DNA of 60,000 bases from Membranipora membranacea. Taxonomy: Eukaryota; Bryozoa; Gymnolaemata; Cheilostomatida; Membraniporidae. Of the stretch, positions 37,401 through 48,792 are shown piece by piece. Each line of letters begins with the position of its first letter. Position 1 is the first letter of the stretch. The translations under genes and the position numbers were made by a program. The stretch is taken from assembly GCA_914767715.1 (NCBI GenBank), contig OU612075.1, positions 14,572,001 through 14,632,000 on the forward strand. Reading direction: 5' to 3'. The notes under the pieces are model-generated. The model ran no database searches. It was not told the origin of the DNA and worked only from the letters and a program-made list of their open reading frames with translations.

Positions 37401-40400
37401 GAAGTTTTCTGAACTACTATTATTCCTATATAGTACTTCATAGTACATGAACTGCATGACTTCAAAAACGGAATATTATAAAATATCCGCAAATATATTG
37501 ATGTTCCAGACAGTTTTATACAGCTGTCTTCTATGAAATTTGTATTGCCTGTTTGTATTTTGGTAGAGATCCTCTAGCTCTGTCCTATCTGAAGCCACTT
37601 CGTGAGGCTGATCGAGCTGGCTACACTATGGATGAGATGCTATTAGGGTTAAAAATAGTGCCTGTTGCTGGACTTGTGAACTGGCTGGCAAATAGCTATG
37701 TAGAAATGGTGAAACATTTATCTGAGCATGCAGCCAACACACTCAATGTGAGTAAGACATCCCTTTCAAATTTTCATTCCACCGTCATCCCTCTAGCAAA
37801 CCATGTCATCCCTGAATGTATCAAAGCTGCAAACTCTCTATAGTCTTTCATTTGAAATTAACTGCCTTCCAATTCAAAATGTTAACTTCAAGGGCAACCA
37901 AGGTTTCAAACAACTTCTCATTGATGGCCATTGATTAATAGCAGATTGCACCTTCTGCATGGGGAGAAAGACAAAATATAATTCGGCGTAATGCACAAAG
38001 CTGATGCTGCCCAGCACATTATTTGCTACCCATTAATGCATTGCTGCAAAACCTTGGTTGCCCTTTAACAAAATTAATATAATATCTTGTAATCTCTATT
38101 CACATTTTGTCTAATAAATCCTTGTACATTTATTCTAAAAAAAGCCTCATCTGAATTTTAGGCCTGTCTGCCTTACCATTCAAAAATGCCACAGGATATT
38201 TGTATATTTTCAGGTCCCCCTGTTTAGTGACGCTGAGTTGAGACGAGCCCTGTTGGCTCATGGTCTCAAGACCCCCGAAGATGTCATTGAACTGAACTGC
38301 AAAAGAATTATAGATGATTGCATCATCCATAGACAAGTTTTGGTCAACAAATACTACAATCAATTCAATGATGGGACTTATCAGCCTGGCCGGATCACAA
38401 AACCTGAGATAATTACCAGGGAGATTATCGCCGACTTAATTGTTCAATGCGATGCCGATGATGAAGAAATCAGAAGGTTGCTCAATGATAAGGTATTTAT
38501 AACTCAACCTGATGCAGTTAATTTAGAGATTTTATACTGAAAACAATGAAGCTAGATTAGCGTAAATGTTTTAAAAGCATAATAAACACTTTTAATTTGG
38601 CAGACAATATCATCCTGGACGGATGTTTTTCATGACATGCCAAAGAAATTACAGCTAGATTTGGGGGGAAAAAAGAAGGAAAAATGATAATGTATTGTGT
38701 TTGGAGGATGATAAAAATATTTGACTGGAGGTGAGATATAAACAAAACCCTATAACTTCTTACTTTGAAAGGGCAACAACGTAGCTATATTACACGTTAC
38801 TTGATGATTTTCACGAGCATTGATGATTTAGGTGAGACTCATACCAAGCTCTATTTCTATCTCTCACAGACACTCACCCTTGAACATAATATGATGCGTA
38901 CAGGTCTGATGTTTGATAAGCTGCTAACTAAATTTGGTTGCTTGTGCTGTATATAATTTATCAAACATTTAAAAGCTTATTTTACAGGTTTATCATATAC
39001 TGTAGGTGTGTGAGAAGATAACAGAGCATATATGGAGTCCAGTTGATCCAGATCCAGACCTACTTATGTCAATCACAGAGAATGGACCGCCTGTATTTAG
39101 ACAGGTTATATCAATTTTAGAAGATGACACTGTCGATAGGAACTTCAAGTTCATGATAGCTCAAGCTGAATGTAAGTTGAACCCTAAACACTCTATGTTA
39201 ATCTACGAATAACTCACAAATCGAACAAGATTGGCAACCGTACAATCGATGTTTTGTAGAGAACTGGCATCACAGGCATCCCAGAGAGGCTGTCGAACAT
39301 TAGACCGCCAAAACGCTGCCAGCATTCTCCTGTGCACATAGGAAAAAGCTCTTTGACGGTCTCATGCCTGTTTGATATGTACAAGCATACTTCATGTATG
39401 GCGCGAGCCGCTAGGGCCATGGGGTGCATGTTGGGAAATGGTTTATCTGGAGATGATGACTAGCGCTCATTAGCTGTATCGTGACACATGACATATTGAT
39501 ATCTAAAATGACATTTAATTTTATTCTGGACCGAGCTTTTTAAGGTACCAAAGTCCATAAATTCATCCTGATTTTCTTCTTGTAGTGGGCCTATCTATGG
39601 CACAGACTGATCAAGCCTTACATTTACGCAAGGAACTGACATATGAGAAAAGTTACCGTTTTGAGTTCAAGGACGCCATTACTGCAGTATCAAGCCAGAT
39701 AATTGGGAAAGATATGAAGGAGCTGCATAGAAAGTCACAGCAATATCTCAGCCACGAATGCGAGGCCTGCTTAGATAGATATCCTGCTGATTTCATGGCA
39801 AACTTATGTTGTCATGATGCTACTGCCAGGAACTCTGCCGGTGAATGTTGCAAACCATGCGCACTGGCCTGTTTTACTGACGCAATTCGAAGTGATGTGA
39901 GTTGTTGTTTTTATGCCTCGATGCCCATAAATTAAGAAATATGCTGGGTTTTCACCTATCAATCCTCTTTGTGGAAGATCATACAGTATAAAGTTTAGCA
40001 ACCCTTATTACAGAACAGCCATATATACACATATATGTCGCTAGCGACATATCCATCTACAGTACCCAAATATTTGGATTAACTCAAAGATAACACGATA
40101 GGGTCAGGTAGGGAGCATAGGTTGGCAATCAATGAACCAAGATTCAATTGGAGTTGAGATTGTTATGAGAAATCCAAAATCTTAATACAGCTTCAACTAA
40201 GTACAACGTTATTTCTTGAAGATTTTGACTATTACGCAGTATTGACCTTCTCACTGAAAAGTAGGGTAAATTGTGTCACAGTGGTATACATTTGCATTGT
40301 CATGTAACCGTAAAACCCTGCCAGCTTATCTTATATAGAATTAAATCACCATCTGAGAGGCTTGTTTAGTTTCTTGTTGTTTCAGGGCATTGGCTCATTT

Positions 40401-43400
40401 GTGTGTCCAGTTCGTTGCGGAGCTCCTGGTGACAACGCAGATTGGTTTTTTAATGATTTGGTCACAGTAGTCTTCCCTAATCTCGGGATATCAGAGGAGC
40501 TTTTTTCAAAATTCCAAAAGAAGCTAACTTCCCATCGAATGTCTCAGAACCCAAAGTAAGTCACCCAACATGATATTCGAAGAAACTGACTCATTTAGAA
40601 ACATCATTGTCCTCTCTTTAACCTATGGAGAAAGCCCAGATGATTCTCTAACTTTGAGTACATACCAAATAAGAACCTTTTGAAGACAAAACAAGACAGT
40701 CACGATATACTCAACAAAATTCCAACTTGCACCTTATTAAAATATAAAAGTACATATATGACCTACAAAAATCTTTCCAACGCAGCAGCCATTCAGCTAG
40801 GATTTGTAAATATCTTCTTATATCTGGAATTTAGATAGCTGTGTGAGGATGCAAACCTCCATTGTTCTTGCAAGGTAGTCAGAACATCATTTCTCTTCTG
40901 CAAAAGATGATTATGACGCCGATGAAAAATGTCTATATACATTTTTCCATAACATGATCTAAGCCATATGATCGCTTACTAATATTTTGTTTCAGTTTTT
41001 ACTGGTGTCAGAATCCTCGGCCCTGTTCCGATGAGGGTTTTGGGTTTCTCTATGAGGGTGAAGGTTTACGAATAACATGCCCACAGTGCAACTACTCAAG
41101 ATGTAAAAACAAAGACTGTGTTGAAGGAGAATGGCACAAAGAGCATGACAACCGCGATTGCCAGGAGTTCCGCACATGGATGCGGGAAAACTCTGAAGAA
41201 TACAAAGAAAATGGTAGGCTCAAAATCAAATCAGTTGAAACACAAGTTATTATGATCCATATTGAGATTGTAAGTAGCTCAAGAACTCAAGATGCAGGTT
41301 GAATAAATAGATCGAACCTGGCCCACTTTTTGAGTGAAGATTAGTTTTTTTAAACTGGTTAAAATATGTGGTAAACCCAAGAACAATAAACTTTGCGCCT
41401 AGGACACTCAGAAATTCAGTTTGATTGAGGAACTTTCCAAAATTAATTCACACTTTCATACTTTTTTCAATACTTTATTTTGCAATATTAATCATTTTGA
41501 GAAAAATGTATTACATTTATTGCCAATACAGAGTAAAGTAAGACAACAAAAAACTGTATAGTGAAAAAAAGATATTTGAATCATATCAAAGATTTAAAAA
41601 TAATATGGGGGGTTGGGCAATAATCATCACACAGAGAGCATAATAAAAAATCTAAAACCATTCTTGAAATAAACCGATAAGCTTGAATGATGATCAGCTG
41701 TCAGCCCTATGCCTAATGTTTTTCCTACTACTCATAATTTTTCAGAGAGAAAAAGGGAGGAATATATGCACCGATATGGTATAGAATGTCCAAGCTGTCT
41801 GGCAAGATTCCATTTAGCAAAAGGTGGCTGTATGGATTGTGTGTGCCCTGAGTGTCAGTTTAAGTTCTGCTCTGGATGTGGGAACAGAATATACAAAAGA
41901 GGAGAGGGTTGTCCAAGGTAACGCGATATTCTATTCTAACTTTGTCTGTTCAACCCGTTGAAATTCTTGAAGTTCTGATTATTCTTCCCCAGATGCGTTT
42001 TGCAGTGAATCATTCCCCTTGTATCAAAATGGCTAATTAACTGGTGTATTAACTATTCAGGTGTTATATTTAAAGAAAATCACCAGTAAACAATTTGATG
42101 ATGTTTCCTTTGTGAAAAAATATTGCAGGACTGCGTTGCAAAGATAAATTATTCCCAAACCTGTTCACTTGAAATAGTAGGCATATTCTTGCCTGTAGCA
42201 CCAGCGAGCACATTAATTCGACTCATGTTTTGTCATGATAAGATCATTTTCCCTAAATATCTCAATGAAAATCGTTCACTATATCTGTCACTTGTCACCG
42301 TAGGCGTGTGCTCATCATTTTTCGTTCATAGGAATGAAGAGTTAGACTGTGAAAGTAAAGGTCTGCACTCACATCACCCAAGAAACTGTTTCTATTATTT
42401 GCGCGATTACGACAACGACGAACTAAAACAATTACTGCAGAAGAACAATGCTGAGTTTGAGCAAGGAAAGGCCCCTGGGGGAGATAGTAAATGTAAACTT
42501 CCAGAAGAAACTGACGAAGGTAAGACTTGATTGCTGCATCTATTACTATTAACTCTCAAATAATTTTTGATAAAAATCCATTGCATAGCAAAGCGCTGAA
42601 ACATGACAATGACAAGGAAAAACTGCAAAGCTCTGCACTAGATTAATGATTCCATATGAGGAAGAATAAGAAGAAAGACTTTCATTGCTCAAGCTCAAAG
42701 AGCTGAATATACATCTTGATATTCTGTGTTTTAGAAATAATTATTGCACAGGTTAGGGAATATGACAGTCATCCATGCAAGAAATATTTGGTAGCCTGAG
42801 AACACCCTTCCATAATTAGAACATCATTTAAAGCAACAATATTTTTCATAAATACACCTGTCTACTTCGTTTTATTTATTTATTTGGTGCATGGTCTTAT
42901 TTGTCATTGACTTTGATCGGCAATAATAAAGTCCATATATATGATTATACTTTATTAATGCCGATATAAAGTTGATTGAAACCACAAGATTGCTCCGAAG
43001 CTGAAATAAGTTTAGCAGCACACAATAACGTTTGAACCGCAATACGAGTTGTTTTCTTACTCAGGTCAGCCAAAAGAGTGTGGCCTAGTGGAGGATGAGA
43101 ACGGACTGTGTCTAAAACACTATAAGGAATATCTTGTGGTCATGGTAAATACAGAACAGATTGAAGTTCTTGATATGTTACCTGTGAGTATAATACACCA
43201 CTCCTTTTTACTCATTTACACGTTATAGTTAAAGACAGTACCCCCAACTGCCAGGCCTAACTGGGTTGAATTTATCATTCCAGAATTTTGGAGATCGAAT
43301 AGAACGGGAAGGGAATCTTGGGTTGGGAAATATAACAGGGTTGAAACAAGCTCAAACGCACAACTCACTATAGCCAGATAATTACGTGTCACTGTCTCAT

Positions 43401-45342
43401 CATAGATCCTTGGGATATAGTAGGTTTCAGATGATTCAGCCTTGTGTTCCATTCATTCATCATCTTATGTATTCCTGGTAAGCAGGTACAGCTGTATACT
43501 TATTGTATGTAGATTTGCCTTGATAACAATAATGTGAAATTCACTTTTACTCTTTCTATGGCCTTACTGGCTCCTCCAACCTAATAAAACGAAAAGTTGG
43601 ATTTCGTCCCCATTTCAACACATGATATTTTCTACCCCAGATTTTTACTTGCCAACCCATGATCCAATTTTTTTTTACGCGCACTGTCCAGATCTGGGTT
43701 TCACTTATAATTTAAAACGCCCCCGGTCAAAGATAGGGTTTTACCAGAAAGAACTATTTTCCTATGCTGCATTTTGGACTTCAATTGGTCATAATTCTTC
43801 AAACAATATACTTTTATTATTGTCACGTAATATAAATTTATAATTGGATGCAAGCCTTGGAGTCTGTCTGCATACTCATACTAACGTATATTTCACTATG
43901 ATGGCGATGGTGGCTATTATGTATCAGCTCTTTCCAGCCCAGAGAAGTAAATTTACAGGGTTACCAAAGTTTATAGAAGAATCCTCCCCCCCCCCCCCCA
44001 CTTGTTTAGGTCTAAACAGCAGGGCAGGTGTGTGTAACCTTTTTTTTTGAGAGAGCCCACATTTTTCACAGGCTCAACACACAAGATGTAGGCTATATTT
44101 GGAAAGCGAGGTTTATTTTGAGTGTATATTTTTTGCAATCTTAAAGGAGTTTATTAGCAAATAAAAACTTGTGGCAAGAAAATTCTGTTTTTTCCAAACT
44201 TCAAAGCTCAAACAAAATACTCATCTTATCTTTTGAAGTTTTGTGACATCTGGTTACTTCCTGTTTACCTGGACACGGTTTTTACAGGGCTTTGTCTGTG
44301 TTTCAGTGGTTGGGTAAAGGCCATCACCCTTACCGCAGAAATTTCACATATACTTGTCAAACGAGAAGCAATCTAGAACATTTCAGCCAAACGGCCAGAG
44401 AATTATTGTAACATGACAACTTAGTGTTACAAATCTGCCTTTCTTGTTCAAAATGACAGTTTTGCAAAAACAATAACATTGTATTTCAACTTCAATAACT
44501 CAGGAAAAGATATTATGGTGAGAAAATTGATTGAATTGCCTTTCACTTACAAAATACGACAATGTTTCCACTGTTCTAAACCTTTTTTCTCAAATTGAAG
44601 CTCTTGTAAAAGTAGAATGCACCAGTACAGTTATGATGGATGGAGAATGGGTCGAAAATACCCTAAATATGCTAAAATGTGTGGAGCTTAGCTATATGCA
44701 TGATACAGAATGGCCAATATTTTAAACTCTCAAAAATGGATTGTGCTATAACAGAGCGCTATGGACATCAACAAAATGAATCATGAAACAAAACTAATGT
44801 TTAATAATTTTTTTAGTCATAAGGCCGCATTTAGGCTTCAAAAGATTACCCATTGGTCCCAAAGATGCTTCATGGTTAAAACCCCTCATTTTGTTTTAAC
44901 CTATCGATCTGAGTCTCAGGCACCAGTCCAGTGACGATAATATGTTTCAGACATTTAAAAGTTATTGCAGTAATTCAGAAAGATTCTACTCTTTGAGCCT
45001 TATTAACAGACTGCTGTTCGCAAACAATGGAGTTGAACTCAACAAACCCACGGTCATCATCCCTCCCCCTACAAGTTAAATTACACACATTTAGAAAACA
45101 CAGTTTTCTTATACTGTTGGAAATTAAAAGTTCAGATATGACTTTGATATAGCTTAGGCCTTATTTTAATGAGTTGTTTTTATATTTAGACTATTAAACT
45201 GATACTTGAACTCAAGAACAATGGGTTTCTAGTTCCTGAACAACCAGATGGGATACCAGCTGATGAGTACAGAGTAACCCTGACAGAGACGATAATCAGA
45301 GATATGCCTCCCACTGATCTATCTAAGTATCGTAACTTCTAA
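31485..45342 (+). CDS. RNF31: HOIP/RNF31-like RBR E3 ubiquitin ligase
   Basis: Catalytic-subunit homologue of the linear ubiquitin assembly complex (Met1-linked chains). Nineteen exons: 31485-31524, 32025-32119, 32347-32535, 32874-33057, 33611-33789, 34536-34914, 35535-35707, 35862-36014, 36415-36494, 37567-37747, 38214-38492, 39006-39171, 39586-39896, 40386-40555, 40996-41213, 41746-41917, 42332-42519, 43065-43183, 45190-45342, giving about 1142 residues. Domains: PUB (about 60-175; NWETIMVNNHVY), a B-box-like zinc finger from Cys207, a Pro/Ala/Ser linker, a coiled coil (about 360-490), a UBA-like helical region, RING1 from Cys758, IBR, RING2 with catalytic Cys961 in GGCMDC, and the linear-chain-determining region (HSHHPRNCFYYLRD; LCLKHYKEYL). 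No NZF fingers are seen, unlike human HOIP. The frame is open upstream of the ATG within its exon, so more N-terminus is possible. Confidence 0.93.
35283..35350 (-). repeat. tRNA-derived SINE head
   Basis: Minus strand: GGTAGTACAATTGGTAGAGC (A-box region) and, about 35 bases on, GGTTCGACACC (good B box). The anticodon stem does not pair, so it is SINE-like and not a tRNA gene. It lies in the HOIP intron before the exon at 35535. Confidence 0.55.
36412..36417 (+). promoter_or_regulatory. NAGNAG tandem splice acceptor in HOIP
   Basis: CAGCAG immediately precedes GAATATGAG. Use of the first or second AG would include or omit one Gln codon with no change of frame. Confidence 0.6.
36985..37135 (-). 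repeat. tRNA-like SINE pair
   Basis: On the minus strand GTGGCTAGTGTGC followed by CCAAGTTCAAATCCTGG looks like a degenerate A box and a B box. A second B-box-like block, CCAAATTTAAATCCCGG, lies further on at about 36990-37006. Probably one or two decayed tRNA-derived SINEs in a HOIP intron. Confidence 0.45.
37891..38064 (-). mobile_element. TTAA-flanked inverted-repeat element, copy 2
   Basis: A 174-bp element with ends AGGGCAACCAAGGTTT and AAACCTTGGTTGCCCT, followed by TTAA at 38065-38068; the left flank is TTCA, probably a mutated TTAA. Its reverse complement closely matches both outer parts of the copy at 3866-4242, but lacks that copy's central 204 bp. It lies in a HOIP intron. Confidence 0.78.
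42910..42972. repeat. Foldback repeat with 23-24-base arms
   Basis: ACTTTGATCGGCAATAATAAAGT (arm, 42910-42932) pairs with the near inverse at 42949-42972 (core TTTATTAATGCCGATATAAA) around a 16-base AT-rich loop. There are a few mismatches and no clean target duplication. It lies in a HOIP intron. Confidence 0.7.
43986..43999. repeat. Homopolymer C tract
   Basis: Run of 14 C in the last HOIP intron. Confidence 0.9.
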
Positions 45343-46668
45343 AGTAGCAACAGATATGACATCTGTCTTAGCTCTTTAAACGATACTTTATATTAGACAA
45401 AGTTCAGTATTTGTATTGTTGACTGTTGATGATGTGCTATGTAGTGGTCTCCATAACAGGCTTCAGTAGCTCATATGAAACAGAGCAGCTTATCATATCC
45501 GAAGAGAAAACTTTTTTAAATTTGTAGGCTAGTATAGGGTAATATATATTCACTCTTAGTAAGGCCTTTTACTTATCTCTTACTTTCAATGACCATTTGA
45601 AAGACAAGCCTATGTATGACGGTCTCTGAGTTTGATAAATTGAAGACGGACATGCTCAATTTTGACTAGGGTATTACAAATTCTTCCGTATTTTTATATA
45701 TCTTGTTTGCTGTATGTTTGTACTAGAATTTCTAGTATTTCCAGTTACATTACTCTCTTTGATCGTTCGCAGTTGTTGTTTTTCATTAACGCTGTTATAT
45801 AACATTTTAGTCCTATTTTGCAAAATTTAAGTACCATCTACAAGTATTCCAAGCAGAACTAATATTCATCAATCCTGCTGTTCATAAAGAGCCTTATCTA
45901 TGCAAACTATCAATTCATTGAATCATTGAAGTCATATTTGTTTTAGAATATACATTATATATTTGTGTACATGTATTAATCTCTAGTTTATTTCTAGTTC
46001 TGCTGTAATGACCAAAAGTTCTACCTTGAGGCACAGCCAGCCCCAATGGCATTCGGGTTGTCACCCTCCCGAACGCCATTAAGGGCTGGCTGTGCCTTGA
46101 GGAATATATGCTTGATTAATCTTTGCGTCTAGCCTTCAATCTCTGTAGTTGCTTGACACCACCAGGCTTTCTTGAACTGCACAATATTACATTTCGCTAC
46201 TGGAATAATAGGCTGAGAGGCGGACTTACCTTATTGATAGTCGCATCTTACAAAAAATATTTATTGAATCACAACCAACTTGATTGTAGAGAAACGTATT
46301 ACAAAGTTTTTGCGCCAGCATGATTTTAACAATTTTGTGGCATATAAGCTGGTAGGTAGCCTCTCATCTTTTTGTTGAGTAAGACATAGCTAGCCTCAGC
46401 AATTTCAAAAGCACTATACATCAAGGGGTTGATGATTTTTTTCCTGTACCAAGCAAAGAGCTTTCTGATGAATGATTACGCAACCTACCCACAGCTATTT
46501 TGATTGAATGATTTTAACTTTCGACATCGAGAGTGTTGCCAAAACATTGCTGACACACAGTGTGTCAACCACTCCAGTATATAATAGCGTGCCTCATTCC
46601 GTGACACCATTGGCCTCATTTTAACTTTGTTGCACACAAACAAGCTGTGAAATCCTGTGGCTGAAATC
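45343..46668. other. Intergenic region after HOIP
   Basis: About 1.3 kb between HOIP and the next plus-strand gene. It is AT-rich and carries a 63-bp palindromic insertion at 46032-46094. No gene is supported; the 46123-46323 open frame has no family resemblance. Confidence 0.65.
46032..46094. mobile_element. 63-bp palindromic mini-insertion with 8-bp target duplication
   Basis: Terminal inverted repeat CACAGCCAGCCC / GGGCTGGCTGTG, with pairing continuing inward (AATGGCATTCGGG against CCCGAACGCCATT) around a short loop. The flanks are direct 8-mers CCTTGAGG at 46024-46031 and 46095-46102. The GC content is much higher than its surroundings. The 8-bp duplication suggests a hAT-related foldback MITE. 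Confidence 0.82.
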
Positions 46669-47786
46669 ATGCACTGCCTCGCACCTCTGACCATTCTCTT
46701 TGTTCTGCTGCCCTGTCAGTTTGAGGTGGTGACAACACAAGTACACGATTGTATTGCTGTTTGGTACTACGCGTCACAATGTCAAGGTCAGTTTTCGAGT
46801 TATGGCTGTTCAGCATTATTTACTTGATCATGTTTATTTTTAATTTGATATAAGACATCCTACTTCACCAGACACAGAAGTGCGTAAACATTTAAATGTG
46901 TGTCATTCATGTAGTAGAAACAAGCCATGAGTGTAACTACTACTTAAATTTTTTCTTTATATCATTATACAGGTTTCGGTTATCAAACTACTCACAATAA
47001 CTTGGGAACTCTTCCGTCTGCTTTCATTGAGAATGTAGCTCGGAAACTTGGAGAAAAAGGTCGCACAGCTGATCCTGCGATACTTCCCTTCCTCTGTTAT
47101 GCCTTTGTTCCGAAATGTCGACCGAAAGGCAACATCACCCATATCAGACCATGCAAAGAAGCCTGCACAAAACTTGAGGTACGATGATTGTTCTATAAAT
47201 TATACCATTGCCCAAATGTGATACATAAATTAATTTTAAAATTTGAGTGACTGTGCATTTCATGAGTACTTCTTTTGTACATATAATCTTCTATGCATAT
47301 AATCTTTTATTTATCATGTAGGGAATGATTGGCGATGCCATAAGTGAGGCAGCAGGTGGAATGAAGACAGGTCAGGTTTGTGAAGCTCTGTCATTGGCCA
47401 ATAAAGGTGAAGAACGTTGTGTCAGCTACAGAAAATTGAAAAGGTATGGTGAAGCAAACCCAGAATGGAAGCGTAGAAATCTTTCAAAGTCGGAGAGAAA
47501 TGCGACCACCTTTGAGCATATTCTGGAACCAACAGGAAAGCTCCCATTAGCCACAACAACCAGCCAAGCTCAAACAACTACAATCCGCACCACGAAATCG
47601 TCACCAACAACACAAAGGGTCACCACAACACCAGAACCAACAACCACTCGTCGACCAAACGTGTTCAAAATCAACGGTGTTGAGACCAGCCTACAAGATC
47701 TTATTGATTCAGGTGTTGATGTTGAGGGCTTATTTGGCGATGCATTTGGAAGTCTTGGATCAGCATTCAACACTGATTCTCAATAA
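46669..47786 (+). CDS. Secreted protein with Frizzled-like cysteine-rich domain
   Basis: Three exons: 46669-46786, 46973-47178, 47322-47786, giving about 262 residues. Residues 1 to about 24 form a hydrophobic signal peptide (LTILFVLLPC core). Residues about 26-140 resemble a Frizzled CRD: VHDCIAVWYYASQC, GFGYQTTHNNLG, LPFLCYAFVPKC, IRPCKEACTKLE and a C-terminal pair of Cys. Only eight of the ten canonical cysteines are present; those matching the third and eighth are missing. A Thr/Pro-rich stretch (about 175-220) suggests O-glycosylation. The tail has no transmembrane segment. It may bind Wnt-like or other ligands in the manner of secreted Frizzled-related proteins, but no netrin-type domain is seen, so it is not a typical sFRP. 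AATAAA lies at 47848. Confidence 0.75.
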
Positions 47787-47847
47787 TGATAATCTCAATG
47801 TGCCTGGTCTTGATTTTGATATATACTGAGGAAAGCAAACCAATATA

Positions 47848-47853
47848 AATAAA
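47848..47853 (+). terminator. Polyadenylation signal
   Basis: AATAAA about 60 bases after the stop codon of the Frizzled-like gene. Confidence 0.6.
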
Positions 47854-48448
47854 GAGATATAAAATAGAAACCTTTTTACCAACGCAGCAAAGTATCAATT
47901 TTCATAAATTCAATCAATCATATATTGCAGGCTGTCGTTCTTGTGTATTATAAGCTGATAATTGGTTGTGGAAGCTCCAAACACTTATTGTAGTCTAATA
48001 TATTAAGTGCTCAGTTGGCTCCAATGCATTACATTACCAACAAAATGAGTGGTTGATAATGTTGATTAAAATTAAAATCAAATGTCTTATCACACGCAAC
48101 ATCCCGAAGCGAAATTTTAGTGCCTTAGTGACGAGGCACTAACTCGCATTAGAGCCATCTGAGAACGTAACTAACTTATATGCTGCTAAGATAAATTTGT
48201 GATATTTGATAGTATAGAGCATTCTAATCTAATTGAGTAGCAGCAAATGCGAATGATATGCGATGAAATCGGTTCCCTTAACCCTTTCTTGCTAATTTAA
48301 TGATTATCTTTGATGGAGAAATGCGGTATCAGTTATTGAAATTGTAAAATATATATTTTCACATACAAAAATATACTTGGATCACAGGAGGGTAGAATTC
48401 GATTAACCAGTTAGAGAAGTAGAGAGTGGTCGGCTCACAAGAAGGAAG

Positions 48449-48706
48449 TTAGAATAATGATGAAATTATAGCATAAGGTGTTCTCCAAGGAAATTTAGCT
48501 GGGGAGATTGGACTAAAGTCAACAAATAGCTCGTAGTTATACTGTGAACTATTGAATGTGCTACGGGCCTGTCCAAATAGCAGTGGAGTGAAACCAGGAG
48601 TTGATGGAAAACCACTGGGAGGGCAAAATTGATACCTCCATGGATTTTTTAAAAGTTTAACTGGCTTATGAGGATGCCATGCAACCAGTTCAATTTTTGG
48701 CATCAT
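48449..48706 (-). CDS. Small open frame of unknown function (uncertain)
   Basis: An 85-codon open frame just downstream of LRRC51 on the same strand. It is rich in Pro and aromatic residues (LLKNPWRYQFCPP, GFTPLLFGQA, SPAKFPWRTPYAI) in a way unusual for random AT-rich sequence. It resembles no family I can name. It could be a small gene, an exon of a longer one, or chance sequence in the LRRC51 3' flank. Confidence 0.3.
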   Translation of the reverse strand: MMPKIELVAWHPHKPVKLLKNPWRYQFCPPSGFPSTPGFTPLLFGQARSTFNSSQYNYELFVDFSPISPAKFPWRTPYAIISSLF

Positions 48707-48792
48707 CTTATTGAAGTATAATTCTTCTCATTAAGATACAATGTTGTTGAGGTTTGTAATAATATGTGTAATAATATGCAACGTTTCAAGTT

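Larger units (their letters stand above)
47787..48792. other. Convergent intergenic region
   Basis: About 1 kb between the 3' ends of the Frizzled-like gene (plus) and LRRC51 (minus). It holds the AATAAA of the former and an 85-codon minus-strand open frame (listed separately). Nothing else is recognisable. Confidence 0.6.
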
